Part shown: positions 24,448 to 32,979 of the stretch, piece by piece | Layout of the letters: each line of letters opens with the position of its first letter | How positions within the stretch are numbered: the stretch's first letter is position 1 | Assembly (NCBI RefSeq): GCF_003261585.1 | Contig: NZ_POVU01000001.1 | Coordinates: 124,001-188,000, forward strand | Origin: Acinetobacter sp. MB5 | GTDB taxonomy: Bacteria; Pseudomonadota; Gammaproteobacteria; Pseudomonadales; Moraxellaceae | Length of the DNA: 64,000 nucleotides | Reading direction: 5' to 3' | Notes under the pieces: generated by a model | Database searches by the model: none | The model's input: the letters and a program-made list of their open reading frames with translations, nothing else | What the model was told of the DNA's origin: nothing | Program-made: the position numbers and the translations under genes

Positions 24448-25416
24448 TCATACACCTGAAGTTGGAAACTGGAAATTACTTTGTGGCCCTACGGGAACTA
24501 TTCCTAAAGGATTTAAGGACTTAATTGAATAGTAGCCTTGCTTGATGTGCTCAAAATTTACCGTTTTAGCAACACCAGAAATCATCAATATATCTTGAAC
24601 GTAGCGACTTAATTGTGGATAGTCACTCAACATTTTTACATTACATTTAAACAAGCCATGATATGCCACATCGAAACGGATCAGTGTAACAAACAAACGA
24701 ATATCACTTTCTGTAAACTGGCTACCAAACAAATAACGTCTGTCTTCTAAACGTTCATCTAGCAGATCCAGCATGTCGAACACATCATTGACTGCATGTT
24801 CATAAGCAATTTGTGTCGTGGCAAAACCAGCGCGATATACCCCATTATTCAACTTGTGGTAAATCTGCTCATTTAAAACATCAATTTCGTGCTGTAAATG
24901 TTCAGGATATAAGTTGTAATCCGTCTGAACTAGGTTTGAAAACCCATTATTCAGCATACGTACAATATCTGCTGACTCATTATTCACAATTGTTTGACGT
25001 TTTTTATCCCATAACACAGGTACTGTTGCTCGCCCTGTAAAATTAGGCTCTGCCATGGTGTAAATTTCATGCATGTATTGCTTATGATTCAGTACATCCT
25101 GATCTGCTGCAAAAGCATCTCCAAAACGCCAGCCAAAATCACTCAATTTAGGTTCAACGACAGAAACAGAAATAATGTCTGTTAAACCTTTCAATTCACG
25201 TGCAATTAAAGTACGTGAAGCCCACGGGCAAATTAATGCAACATAAAGATGATATCGATCTTTTTCCGCTTGAAAACCATCTTCTCCAGTTTGACCTGCC
25301 TGTCCATCAGGCGTAACCCAGTTTCTGAATGTAGACTGTTGGCGTACAAACCCACCTTCCTGATCCACGCCTTGTACGGGTTGCCAGTTTTCTACCCATT
25401 GCCCATTGACTAACAT
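24448..25416 (-). CDS. yqjG: Glutathionyl-hydroquinone reductase (Xi-class GST)
   Basis: Cytoplasmic enzyme that removes glutathione from glutathionyl-hydroquinones. The 322-aa product shows the Xi-class layout: N-terminal GGFVRQQSTFRNWVTPDG, the thioredoxin-fold YVALICPWASRTLIARELKGL with the catalytic Cys at about residue 64, NNESADIVRMLN, and the C-terminal helical domain with RYLFGSQFTESDIRLFVTLIRFD and GIVPVGP. Upstream is a DoxX gene and further up a LysR gene, an association often seen for yqjG (yqjF-yqjG in E. coli). Confidence 0.92.
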   Translation of the reverse strand: MLVNGQWVENWQPVQGVDQEGGFVRQQSTFRNWVTPDGQAGQTGEDGFQAEKDRYHLYVALICPWASRTLIARELKGLTDIISVSVVEPKLSDFGWRFGDAFAADQDVLNHKQYMHEIYTMAEPNFTGRATVPVLWDKKRQTIVNNESADIVRMLNNGFSNLVQTDYNLYPEHLQHEIDVLNEQIYHKLNNGVYRAGFATTQIAYEHAVNDVFDMLDLLDERLEDRRYLFGSQFTESDIRLFVTLIRFDVAYHGLFKCNVKMLSDYPQLSRYVQDILMISGVAKTVNFEHIKQGYYSIKSLNPLGIVPVGPQSNFQFPTSGV

Positions 25417-25476
25417 TGTGCGACCTTTTTAATTCAGAAAAAGTGTGATGAAATTCCATCACACTTATGATTAATT

Positions 25477-25887
25477 TTATGATTTGAAAGAAGCTTTTAA
25501 GTGATACGGTCCATCACCTATCAATGCCAAGCTAATTAATCCAATAATCCAGAACGCTGGATATTCCCAACCACCATTTGGATTAGTAAACCAGAATCCT
25601 GCTGCACCATGGACAGTAAAAATTGCTCCAAGCAATACAGGAATAAGTGCCAGTGCAGCTAAACGTGGCATAAAACCAACCAGTAATGCAATTGCCCCCA
25701 AGAATTCCCATGTCATAGTGACATAGGCCATCCAGCCTGGAACACCAACAGATTCAAAAAAATGTGCTGTGCCTGCTGGGGTAAAAATAAAATATTTTAA
25801 TCCCGCATGCGCAAAGAATAAAATTGCCAGACTCACTCGGAGTAATAGAGCTGCATAAGGTGCTGTGCTTGCGCTTGTCGTGTGCAT
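25477..25887 (-). CDS. DoxX-family inner membrane protein
   Basis: Small inner-membrane protein with about four transmembrane segments: LLLRVSLAILFFAHAGLKYF, YVTMTWEFLGAIALLVGF, LAALALIPVLLGAIFTVHGA and YPAFWIIGLISLALIGDGPY. These residues fit the DoxX/YqjF family. The ATG at 25887 (MHTTSAST, 136 aa) has AAGGA with good spacing; upstream in-frame TTG and ATG codons are less well placed. It lies 60 bp upstream of the glutathionyl-hydroquinone reductase gene, like the yqjF-yqjG pair of E. coli, suggesting a joint role in quinone or aromatic stress. Confidence 0.86.
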   Translation of the reverse strand: MHTTSASTAPYAALLLRVSLAILFFAHAGLKYFIFTPAGTAHFFESVGVPGWMAYVTMTWEFLGAIALLVGFMPRLAALALIPVLLGAIFTVHGAAGFWFTNPNGGWEYPAFWIIGLISLALIGDGPYHLKASFKS

Positions 25888-26007
25888 AATCATTTCCTTC
25901 AACGATGACGTTATGGGAATAGCATAATTATTTTTATTCAGTAGATTAATCAGTCTATAAGCAAAATATTATTTCCATTTTAGAAACAATTAATTCAATC
26001 AAATCAC

Positions 26008-26913
26008 CTAGCCCCATGCCCGATCTTCAAAATATTTTTTTAAGAAATCAATCAAGCATCTAATTTTGTTCGCTAAATGTCGTGATGGCGGATACATCGC
26101 ATATAACCCGCTACTTTGGATTCGATAATTTGGCATCACTGGTATGAGTTTTTGTGCCTTTAATGAGGGTTCACAAATAAAACTTGGAATACGACAAATT
26201 CCTAACCCCGCTAAAGCCGCAGTATTACAAGCTTCTGTATTGGCAAAACTAATCCGACCATGCACCTGTACGGCTTCTCGCTGTGAGGGCTGTTCGACAT
26301 GATAAAATCGCCATAATTCTGGTTCTTTAAAATTTCGATCGATAATACATTGATGTTGCAATAAATCTTGTGGATGCTCAGGTAAATTCGTCTGCTGCAA
26401 ATAACTTGGAGATGCCACGAGCATAATTTGTATATCCAGTAAATGTCTGGCAATCAAATTACTGTCTTCTAAAAGCCCAATTCGAATTGCCAAGTCGAAA
26501 CCTTCATCAATCACATTCACTAAACGATCTGTAAAACTAACATCCAACTCAATTTCAGGATATAACTGGGCAAATTCGACCAAGGCATGACTTAACTGAT
26601 TGACACCAAATGAACTTGGCGCACTAATTTTAATACGTCCACTTGGAGTTAGTGACTGATTCTTGACACTCACTTCCAACTCATCAAACTCAGCCATTAA
26701 CTGTTTAACTTGTAAATAATAGGCCTGACCAATCTCTGTAGTCCGTAACGCGCGTGTTGAACGGTGTAATAACTGTACACCAAGCTCATTTTCTAATCGT
26801 GCAATTAATTTGGAAGCTTGGGCAACACTGGTAAATCGTAGTTCAGCAGCCTTAGCAAAGCTTCCCTTTTCAATTACCGCAATCAACATGCGATTACATT
26901 CCAATCGATCCAT
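26008..26913 (-). CDS. LysR-family transcriptional regulator
   Basis: 301-aa LysR regulator. The N-terminal helix-turn-helix (MDRLECNRMLIAVIEKGSFAKAAELRFTSVAQASKLIARLE) is followed by LGVQLLHRSTRALRTTEIG, and the rest is the periplasmic-binding-protein-like effector domain. It is of the CrgA/AaeR-like subgroup judging by GRIKISAPSSFG and the C-terminal Ile/Cys-poor tail. It lies upstream of doxX, yqjG and the hydrolase gene on the same strand with 120 bp between, so it probably controls them; this is inference from position. Confidence 0.9.
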   Translation of the reverse strand: MDRLECNRMLIAVIEKGSFAKAAELRFTSVAQASKLIARLENELGVQLLHRSTRALRTTEIGQAYYLQVKQLMAEFDELEVSVKNQSLTPSGRIKISAPSSFGVNQLSHALVEFAQLYPEIELDVSFTDRLVNVIDEGFDLAIRIGLLEDSNLIARHLLDIQIMLVASPSYLQQTNLPEHPQDLLQHQCIIDRNFKEPELWRFYHVEQPSQREAVQVHGRISFANTEACNTAALAGLGICRIPSFICEPSLKAQKLIPVMPNYRIQSSGLYAMYPPSRHLANKIRCLIDFLKKYFEDRAWG

Positions 26914-27235
26914 ATTTGTAACTTATTAAGAACTCGATATTAATGTGTCCATACTAACTTAAATTTCTTGAAGAATTTAGGAATTTATAGCTAGATTTGA
27001 TTGACCAGATTCTACCGAATTTCATTATTATTCTTATTTAAATTAGATCTGACTTGACCTCATAGCGCATCAACAGCTTGTCTCAATCAGGATGTCTACG
27101 TATAGATTGATCAATAAATGATTAACTTAGCTTTACTTTTATTCCATGCATCATCTAAAATCTGCAAGCGCAAGAGATAACGCAATATATTCAGCATTTT
27201 TTGCAATTTACAATTGGTTTTACTTGTTAAAAACC
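26914..27235. other. Gene-free region upstream of the LysR gene and the tRNA
   Basis: About 320 bp without a gene. It separates the divergent LysR gene and tRNA, and carries their upstream regions. Apart from the tRNA promoter at its right edge I see no RNA gene or repeat. Confidence 0.4.
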
Positions 27236-27264
27236 TTGTAATTTTCAACAAATTTATATATGAT
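27236..27264 (+). promoter_or_regulatory. Sigma-70 promoter of the tRNA gene
   Basis: TTGTAA at 27236-27241 and TATGAT at 27259-27264 are separated by exactly 17 bp. Transcription would start near 27271, about 40 nt before the mature tRNA. Confidence 0.7.
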
Positions 27265-27310
27265 GCGAATCAAAATAAATGCTTTAAAATACAAGCATTT
27301 GTATCTTATA

Positions 27311-27387
<77 letters not shown>

Positions 27388-27393
27388 AATTTT

Positions 27394-27432
27394 AAAAGCC
27401 ACTTAGGTGTACTAATCCTAAGTGGCTTTTTG
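27394..27432 (+). terminator. Intrinsic terminator after the tRNA
   Basis: AAAAGCCACTTAGG (27394-27407) pairs perfectly with CCTAAGTGGCTTTT (27417-27430) around a 9-nt loop, followed by T. Confidence 0.9.
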
Positions 27433-27467
27433 TTGTATAAATCCATGTAAACACTATGTAAGCGATA

Positions 27468-27492
27468 AAAAACTATCATATTGATAGTTTTT
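27468..27492. terminator. Bidirectional terminator between the tRNA and the membrane protein gene
   Basis: AAAAACTATCA pairs with TGATAGTTTTT around a 3-nt loop. It lies 21 bp past the stop of the - strand gene at 27514, with T-runs on either strand. Confidence 0.8.
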
Positions 27493-27513
27493 CATATAAT
27501 TCAGTTATAGATC

Positions 27514-28002
27514 TTAAAAAATTCGAAGATAGTCAAGGGAATATGCAGACAGAATATCTGGTAAATCCATCAAAACGCTCGACAAATGCGAAGCGAGAAA
27601 TCCGATAAAAAATCCATAAACCAATGTTTGTGGACTTAACAAATCACGGGTAATTTTAATTTTTAGAATGGGAATCCGATAAAATAACTGCTGGATCGTT
27701 TTTGGATTAGAAAGCGCTAAGGCAATAAAAAACCAGCCAATATAACTTAAGGTTGGTGTCTTATCGAGCATTAACCATGAGTAACTTCTTAAATCATAAT
27801 CATAAGACAGCCATGTCGCATGATTCGAATAGAGATAAGAAATAATTTTCCCAGGTAACATTCCTAAGTCCAACCACCAGAAAAACCATAAAAAGTTTTT
27901 CAGTACAAAAAAACTAAACCCAACTTCATTAAAAATATAATCAATGTTTTGTTTATGTTCATCTGCACTAATTTTTGTTGAGTTGTCTTTGGACTCAGAC
28001 AT
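27514..28002 (-). CDS. Uncharacterised integral membrane protein, 162 aa
   Basis: Not recognised. After a polar N-terminal tail (MSESKDNSTKISADEHKQN) the protein has about three hydrophobic segments: FSFFVLKNFLWFFWWLDLGML (about 29-49), LSYIGWFFIALAL (about 85-97) and LVYGFFIGFLASHLSSVLM (about 127-145). It is rich in Trp, Tyr and Phe. It is a single-gene unit next to the tRNA, with its own terminator. Position beside a tRNA is common for acquired genes, but no integrase or duplicated tRNA end is visible. Confidence 0.7.
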   Translation of the reverse strand: MSESKDNSTKISADEHKQNIDYIFNEVGFSFFVLKNFLWFFWWLDLGMLPGKIISYLYSNHATWLSYDYDLRSYSWLMLDKTPTLSYIGWFFIALALSNPKTIQQLFYRIPILKIKITRDLLSPQTLVYGFFIGFLASHLSSVLMDLPDILSAYSLDYLRIF

Positions 28003-28142
28003 CTAGTTATCTCGGAAACACCATTTCGATAAGTTTAAAGCATCTGGTTTGCGAATGTGTATATGCAACATAAAATCTTGCTGCCAAATGATTAACTTTC
28101 GTTAACTTTAAGCAAATCTTACTGGCTATACGATGATATAAG

Positions 28143-28172
28143 TTTGACCAGCAACCTTAGCCACTGGTCAAA
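28143..28172 (-). terminator. Inverted repeat after aguA, probable terminator
   Basis: TTTGACCAG (28143-28151) pairs with CTGGTCAAA (28164-28172) around 12 nt, directly downstream of the aguA stop. The following T-run on the - strand is weak. Confidence 0.55.
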
Positions 28173-28181
28173 GTTACATAT

Positions 28182-29276
28182 TTATATGTTATTTACATGG
28201 GCTGGAATTTGTTGGGTAATACAATGAATATTGCCACCACCCAACAAAATCTCACGTGCAGGTACGCCTGTAATTAAATAATCAGGGTACATCTCAGAAA
28301 ATAATTCATGCGCCTGTTGATCGGTTCTTTGATCTAGCAATGGATAAATAATCTGTTGATTAGTGATCAAATAATTCACATAAGAACCCGCTAAACGATT
28401 CCCTTCTATTCGTTCAATGGCTGGGCCAGAAGCAACATCTGCCGTTTCATCAGAGGTTGCATACAATGGGCCTGGTGCAAGTAGTTTCCAGACCTTAAGC
28501 TTACGCCCTTGTGCATCTGTTGTTGATTCAAGAATTGATAAAGCCTGTTGTGAACGCGCATATTGTGGGTCTTGCGGGTCATCTGTCCAGTGCAATGCAA
28601 CTTCACCCGCACGAACAAAACAGCACATGTTATCGACATGTCCATCTGTTTCATCATTAAACACACCATCTGGCAACCAGATGAATTTTTCTACGCCTAG
28701 ACATGCGGCAAGTTGTTGTTCAATCTGTTCTTGAGTCAAATCTGGATTACGATTTGGGTTAAGTAAACACTCGGCAGTGGTCAGCAATGTACCCTCACCA
28801 TCCACATGAATCGAACCACCTTCCAAAACCAATGAGGTCGAGTGTGTATCTATTTGATGTGAATCAGAAACCTGATTGGCAATTTCCTGATCTTTGTCCC
28901 ACGGACTATACAACCCTCCATGCAAACCACCCCAAGCATTGAAAGTCCAGTCAACACCACAGCGTTGCCCTTCTGAATGAATCACCACGGTCGGGCCAAC
29001 ATCTCGCATCCAAGCATCATCACTATCCATAGCAACCAGTTGAACCTCTCGAGACATGGTCTGTTGTGCTTTTTGCATTTCGCTCTGAGATACAGCCATA
29101 AACACTGGCGTAGTTTGTAAAATAGCTTGTGCTACTTGGGCAAAAGCCTGCTGGGCTGGTGCTGCATCCGCACGCCAGTTATCGGTACGGTACGGCCAAA
29201 TCATCCATACAGCTTCATGTGGGTGCCACTCGGCTGGCATGTAAAATCCTTGTTGTTTTAAGCTTAAAGTTGTCAT
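28182..29276 (-). CDS. aguA: Agmatine deiminase
   Basis: Converts agmatine to N-carbamoylputrescine and ammonia. The 364-aa product has the guanidine-modifying-enzyme blocks [18 protein letters not shown] near the N terminus, [11 protein letters not shown] (about 84-94), [43 protein letters not shown] and the catalytic Cys in [15 protein letters not shown]. Full family length. It lies 22 bp downstream of aguB, and a permease gene precedes both, giving an agmatine-to-putrescine operon. Confidence 0.96.
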   Translation of the reverse strand: MTTLSLKQQGFYMPAEWHPHEAVWMIWPYRTDNWRADAAPAQQAFAQVAQAILQTTPVFMAVSQSEMQKAQQTMSREVQLVAMDSDDAWMRDVGPTVVIHSEGQRCGVDWTFNAWGGLHGGLYSPWDKDQEIANQVSDSHQIDTHSTSLVLEGGSIHVDGEGTLLTTAECLLNPNRNPDLTQEQIEQQLAACLGVEKFIWLPDGVFNDETDGHVDNMCCFVRAGEVALHWTDDPQDPQYARSQQALSILESTTDAQGRKLKVWKLLAPGPLYATSDETADVASGPAIERIEGNRLAGSYVNYLITNQQIIYPLLDQRTDQQAHELFSEMYPDYLITGVPAREILLGGGNIHCITQQIPAHVNNI

Positions 29277-29298
29277 GTGTATTTTCCTATTTTCAAAA

Positions 29299-30180
29299 TT
29301 ATTGTTTGCCGTCAGAAGTTAAAAGTATTTGATAATGTTCAGGGCGGCGATCTCGGAACAGCCCCCATGCGGCACGTTGCTGCGCAATCTTATCCAAATC
29401 AAAAGCTTGAACTAACACAGTTTCCTGATCACGATCAGCCTGCTGCAAAATTGCCCCTGTCTGATCGGCAATAAATGACGAACCATAGAAAGTCATTTCA
29501 TAGTTTGGGATAAACTTACTTTGCTCTGTGCCAATACGGTTCGATGCAATCACAGGTAGCATATTGGCTGCGGCGTGTCCCTGTTGTACCCGTACCCAGT
29601 GATCTCGACTATCAAGTTGTGCATCGGCAGGTTCTGAGCCAATTGCTGTTGGAAAAAATAAAACTTCAGCCCCCATTAATGCCAAACTACGGGCTGTTTC
29701 AGGGAACCACTGATCCCAACAAATCGCTGCACCGACCGTGGCATAACGGGTTTTCCAGACTTTAAAACCTGTATCTCCAGGAATAAAAAATTGCTTCTCC
29801 TGATAAGCAGGCCCATTGGGAATATGGGTTTTCCGATAAATATCGAGCACTGTGCCATCTGCATCAATCATGGCTAAAGAATTAAAATATGCTTGATTGG
29901 ATTTTTCAAAGAAGCTGATAGGCAAAACCACCTCAAGCTCTTTTGCCAATGCCGAAAAGTGCTGTAGTAACGGGCTGGTTACGACTTCTTCAGCCAGCGC
30001 ATAGTGTGCAGGATGCTGATCAATACAGAAATAAGGTGCAGCGAATAGTTCCTGAATCAGAATAATTTGGGCGCCCTGTGCATGTGCCTGTCGAATCAGT
30101 TTTTCCGCTCGCGTAATATTGTCCTGAAGATTCCATGTGCATTGCATTTGCGTGGCTGCAACGGTAACTTTTTTCATCAT
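29299..30180 (-). CDS. aguB: N-carbamoylputrescine amidase
   Basis: Nitrilase-superfamily enzyme converting N-carbamoylputrescine to putrescine, CO2 and ammonia. The 293-aa product has the catalytic triad: Glu in [11 protein letters not shown] (about residue 43), Lys in [15 protein letters not shown] (about 117) and Cys in [12 protein letters not shown] (about 154), followed by [18 protein letters not shown]. Two adjacent ATGs (30180, 30177) are possible; AGG lies closer to the ideal distance from the second. It is the middle gene of permease-aguB-aguA. Confidence 0.95.
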   Translation of the reverse strand: MMKKVTVAATQMQCTWNLQDNITRAEKLIRQAHAQGAQIILIQELFAAPYFCIDQHPAHYALAEEVVTSPLLQHFSALAKELEVVLPISFFEKSNQAYFNSLAMIDADGTVLDIYRKTHIPNGPAYQEKQFFIPGDTGFKVWKTRYATVGAAICWDQWFPETARSLALMGAEVLFFPTAIGSEPADAQLDSRDHWVRVQQGHAAANMLPVIASNRIGTEQSKFIPNYEMTFYGSSFIADQTGAILQQADRDQETVLVQAFDLDKIAQQRAAWGLFRDRRPEHYQILLTSDGKQ

Positions 30181-30203
30181 AAATACCTAAATATAAATTT
30201 TTT

Positions 30204-31592
30204 CTAAGAAATATCTCGTTGTACTTTGAGCGTCTTGTAAACACAAATCTCTTGTACAATCAATGTAATGACTAAGCCTAAAATAATTGGCAAGCTGTGC
30301 TGCATTGAGATTGATCCAATTAAAAGATCAGGAAAAATAAACAAAATAATTCCCTGCCCAATAAAAAACAGTCCTAAGCACAACACCAGATATTTTCCGA
30401 ACTGACCGCCAGGTACGCGGTAAGGCCGCGGCTGATCGGGATATTTATTTCTCAAGCTGAACCACGCTGCAAACAGAAACAAATACGGCAATAAAAAGAT
30501 GCAACTGGAAAATGAAAAGATCGACCAGAACAGATCATTATTGCCTTGTGCAAACTGGCTATAACTTAAAATCACCACACTCGACACCACACCTGTTGCA
30601 TTATTTGCCCCGACTGGCGTGTCATATTTTGGACTTTTGATGGCGAGCCATTTAGGTAAATCTTGAGCCAGTGCCGCTTCCGCTGCTGCCCGACTTGCTC
30701 CCGAAGTCCATGTCACCATATTGCAAATAAAGCTAAATAAGGTGCAGATACACAGTAAATGCAGCATTACTTTTGCAAACAAACTTCCAGAAAACAAAAT
30801 CTTGAGTGCATCAATAATCCCCGATACCAAGCTAATGTGATCTTGTGGCAATGCAACCAAAATTCCCAGAGTTCCAAACAAATACAATGCTGCGATCAGA
30901 ATGGCCGAAATCTGCATGGTTTTGGTCATGGTCTGTGCAGGTCTGTCAATTAGTTTTCCCATACAGGCAACCAGTTCCAGTCCAAGTAAACTGTAGATAA
31001 TCACAGGCAAAAATTTGCTGCCTTCACTCAGTTTTGGCAACATACTTTGCAGCGTGAAATGGTTTGCCACACCATATTGAAAGGCGTGCAATACCCCTGC
31101 AACACCTAAGGCAAGGATGACAAACACCTTAGCCCAAGCACCCCATTTGGCAATATTGAGACTAATTTTGGTTGATGTATTACAAAACCAGATGGTTAAC
31201 CATGTCAGCAACAAACACATGATGATTTGTACCGTAATCCCCATATCTGGCCAATATAATGCCGAAAAACTTCCTGCAAACAGGATAAAAACTGAGGGCA
31301 TCCATAAACCGACATTAATCCAGTACATAAATGAGGTACGTGCTGCCATACCATCACCAAATGCACGTTTAACCCAGTCGTAAATCCCACCTTCTGCCAC
31401 CCATGTTGTGCCAAGTTCAGCAACCACCATGGTATATGGCAATACAAAACCGATCAGCATAAGTATCCACCACGTAAATGCTGATGGTCCTATCATGGCT
31501 GATGCCGTTAACGTATCGAGCACAATCACTGCACAAATAGTAAAAGCAGTTAATATGCTCACGCCCATTTTCTTTTGGGGTATTTCTTGCAT
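30204..31592 (-). CDS. APC-family amino acid/polyamine permease, putative agmatine importer
   Basis: Inner-membrane transporter of the APC superfamily with about 12 membrane segments in 462 aa. The start MQEIPQKKMGVSILTAFTICAVIVLDTLT, the AEGGIYDWVKRAFG block and the later RAAAEAALAQDLPKWLA segment fit APC porters near the glutamate/GABA and polyamine groups. A strong AGGAG precedes the ATG at 31592. It lies 23 bp upstream of aguB in one operon, so agmatine or a related polyamine is the likely substrate; this is inference from context. Confidence 0.85.
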   Translation of the reverse strand: MQEIPQKKMGVSILTAFTICAVIVLDTLTASAMIGPSAFTWWILMLIGFVLPYTMVVAELGTTWVAEGGIYDWVKRAFGDGMAARTSFMYWINVGLWMPSVFILFAGSFSALYWPDMGITVQIIMCLLLTWLTIWFCNTSTKISLNIAKWGAWAKVFVILALGVAGVLHAFQYGVANHFTLQSMLPKLSEGSKFLPVIIYSLLGLELVACMGKLIDRPAQTMTKTMQISAILIAALYLFGTLGILVALPQDHISLVSGIIDALKILFSGSLFAKVMLHLLCICTLFSFICNMVTWTSGASRAAAEAALAQDLPKWLAIKSPKYDTPVGANNATGVVSSVVILSYSQFAQGNNDLFWSIFSFSSCIFLLPYLFLFAAWFSLRNKYPDQPRPYRVPGGQFGKYLVLCLGLFFIGQGIILFIFPDLLIGSISMQHSLPIILGLVITLIVQEICVYKTLKVQRDIS

Positions 31593-32157
31593 ACGTACTC
31601 CTTCCTTCCATTCAAATGTTAGGAATGTTGTTGTCGTATTTGGAATTGATCAATTTTCTAAAATGCAGACACATCTATGCCGTAGTCCGCAATGCCATCG
31701 TCAGACTTAGAAACTTAGATCAATAGAAAAAGAAAAATCTGTAGAGATTTTTGAGGGCGTGGGAAATTAGACTTGCAGAATATTAATGAAGAAGCGTTTG
31801 TATAAAGAAAAGCGTTTATTTAGCTGAATACGCACTAAATAAAAATAGTATCGGCTAGCAGATGCGAACGCATCACAGCGCGAATACAAATTGTGAATGA
31901 AACTGTTTAACATAGACTTTCCAATGCAAACAACGAAAAACAGAATTAAGCAAAACCCATGCCATAAAATCCAAGACATTCTGTGTGAGATGCTGGCTTA
32001 ATCCTTCCAGTTTTTTTGTTTTTATGCACCTAAACGCAGCATTCCTTGTTGCGGTGCACTTTAATCCATCAAAGCGATGACCCTAGACATTTATAAAAAG
32101 AGTCTCATTGATCATCGCAATTGACAATAACTGAAATCTGATCACGATTCAATCAGA
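31593..32157. other. Gene-free region upstream of the agmatine operon
   Basis: 565 bp without a supported gene. It holds the permease promoter on the - strand at its left end. AAAAATCT at 31733-31740 and AGATTTTT at 31745-31752 form a hairpin. A 70-codon frame at 31767-31979 on the - strand lacks a ribosome site and is not called. The right end carries the 3' flank of the LuxR-type gene, with AATCTGAT/ATCAGATT around 32135-32159. Confidence 0.4.
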
Positions 32158-32820
32158 TTAACTCAAATGCATGATTTTACTAATCAGCTCTTGTTTACTA
32201 CCGACATGCATTTTCTGAAAGATATGCTGAATGTGGGTTTTAATGGTCGGTAAACTCACAAAAAGCTCATCTGCAATACTCTGATTTTTCTTGCCTTGCA
32301 TAATCAGTTCAATAACTTGCTGCTCTTTTTTGGTAAATTCCTGAACAATTCGCTGACACAAGCTTTTTTGTGGGCTTTCAAAGGTTTGTGAAAAATGATA
32401 GTTCGCCAGTGAATAGAAACCTTGCAAAAGTTGCAATTCTTGGACAGAAAATGGCTTTTGATTGGCCCGAATCAGACTCAGTCCCTTGATGGGCACTTGG
32501 TTAATCTTAAAGAACAATTCAACATTGTCTACCACTTGGTTTTCATTTATAAATTCTTGATATTCCGTAGTAATCGGCTGCTGACTCAGCACCACCATAT
32601 TTTCCTTGTTTGCATAGTGGCGACCAAAAAACAGAGGATCATGCAAATAATCCTTGTTCAGGTATGAATCAACCATTGTTTTAGGAAGATTTTGATAATA
32701 ATAAGAATGTGCAAAAGAAGGCGATGCCATCTCATAGGAAAAGAAGCTGTCCACAGGCATTACCTGCGCAATAGAGGTCGTAAAGTTGTCCACAAAAGCG
32801 ACCCAATGTCGAAAATCCAT
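32158..32820 (-). CDS. LuxR-type transcriptional regulator
   Basis: 220-aa regulator. Residues about 1-145 form a ligand- or signal-type N-terminal domain of unknown specificity (with FFSYEMASPSFAHSYYYQNLP and YLHDPLFFGR, the latter reminiscent of autoinducer-type domains). The C terminus is a LuxR helix-turn-helix: FTKKEQQVIELIMQGKKNQSIADELFVSLPTIKTHIQHIFQKMHV at about 160-205. It lies 159 bp downstream of the aldehyde dehydrogenase on the same strand and is a candidate local regulator of the GMC/ALDH pair. No luxI gene is present. Confidence 0.87.
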   Translation of the reverse strand: MDFRHWVAFVDNFTTSIAQVMPVDSFFSYEMASPSFAHSYYYQNLPKTMVDSYLNKDYLHDPLFFGRHYANKENMVVLSQQPITTEYQEFINENQVVDNVELFFKINQVPIKGLSLIRANQKPFSVQELQLLQGFYSLANYHFSQTFESPQKSLCQRIVQEFTKKEQQVIELIMQGKKNQSIADELFVSLPTIKTHIQHIFQKMHVGSKQELISKIMHLS

Positions 32821-32905
32821 GATAATCCCTCATCTGAAGATTCAAGTGGGTAAGTAACGGACACATCCTGAGTCAATTAATCCTAAACAAAATCAAGATG
32901 TGCAT

Positions 32906-32967
32906 TTCAGCATGTTCAATTTATGCCCATGCTGAACGATCAGCTGAATATCATACTTCAACTGATC
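32906..32967. repeat. Two adjacent inverted repeats between ALDH and LuxR genes
   Basis: TTCAGCATG (32906-32914) pairs with CATGCTGAA (32928-32936). Directly after it GATCAGCTGAA (32938-32948) pairs with TTCAACTGATC (32957-32967) with one mismatch. They could be ALDH transcript-end structures or an operator for the LuxR-type gene; the T-run is on the wrong side for a - strand terminator. Confidence 0.55.
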
Positions 32968-32979
32968 AAAAAAAAACTG

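Noticed and set aside
31767..31979. 70-codon frame on the - strand starting MSWILWHGFCLILFF
   Set aside because: No ribosome site, odd aromatic/Cys/Arg composition in the second half, and no neighbour support.
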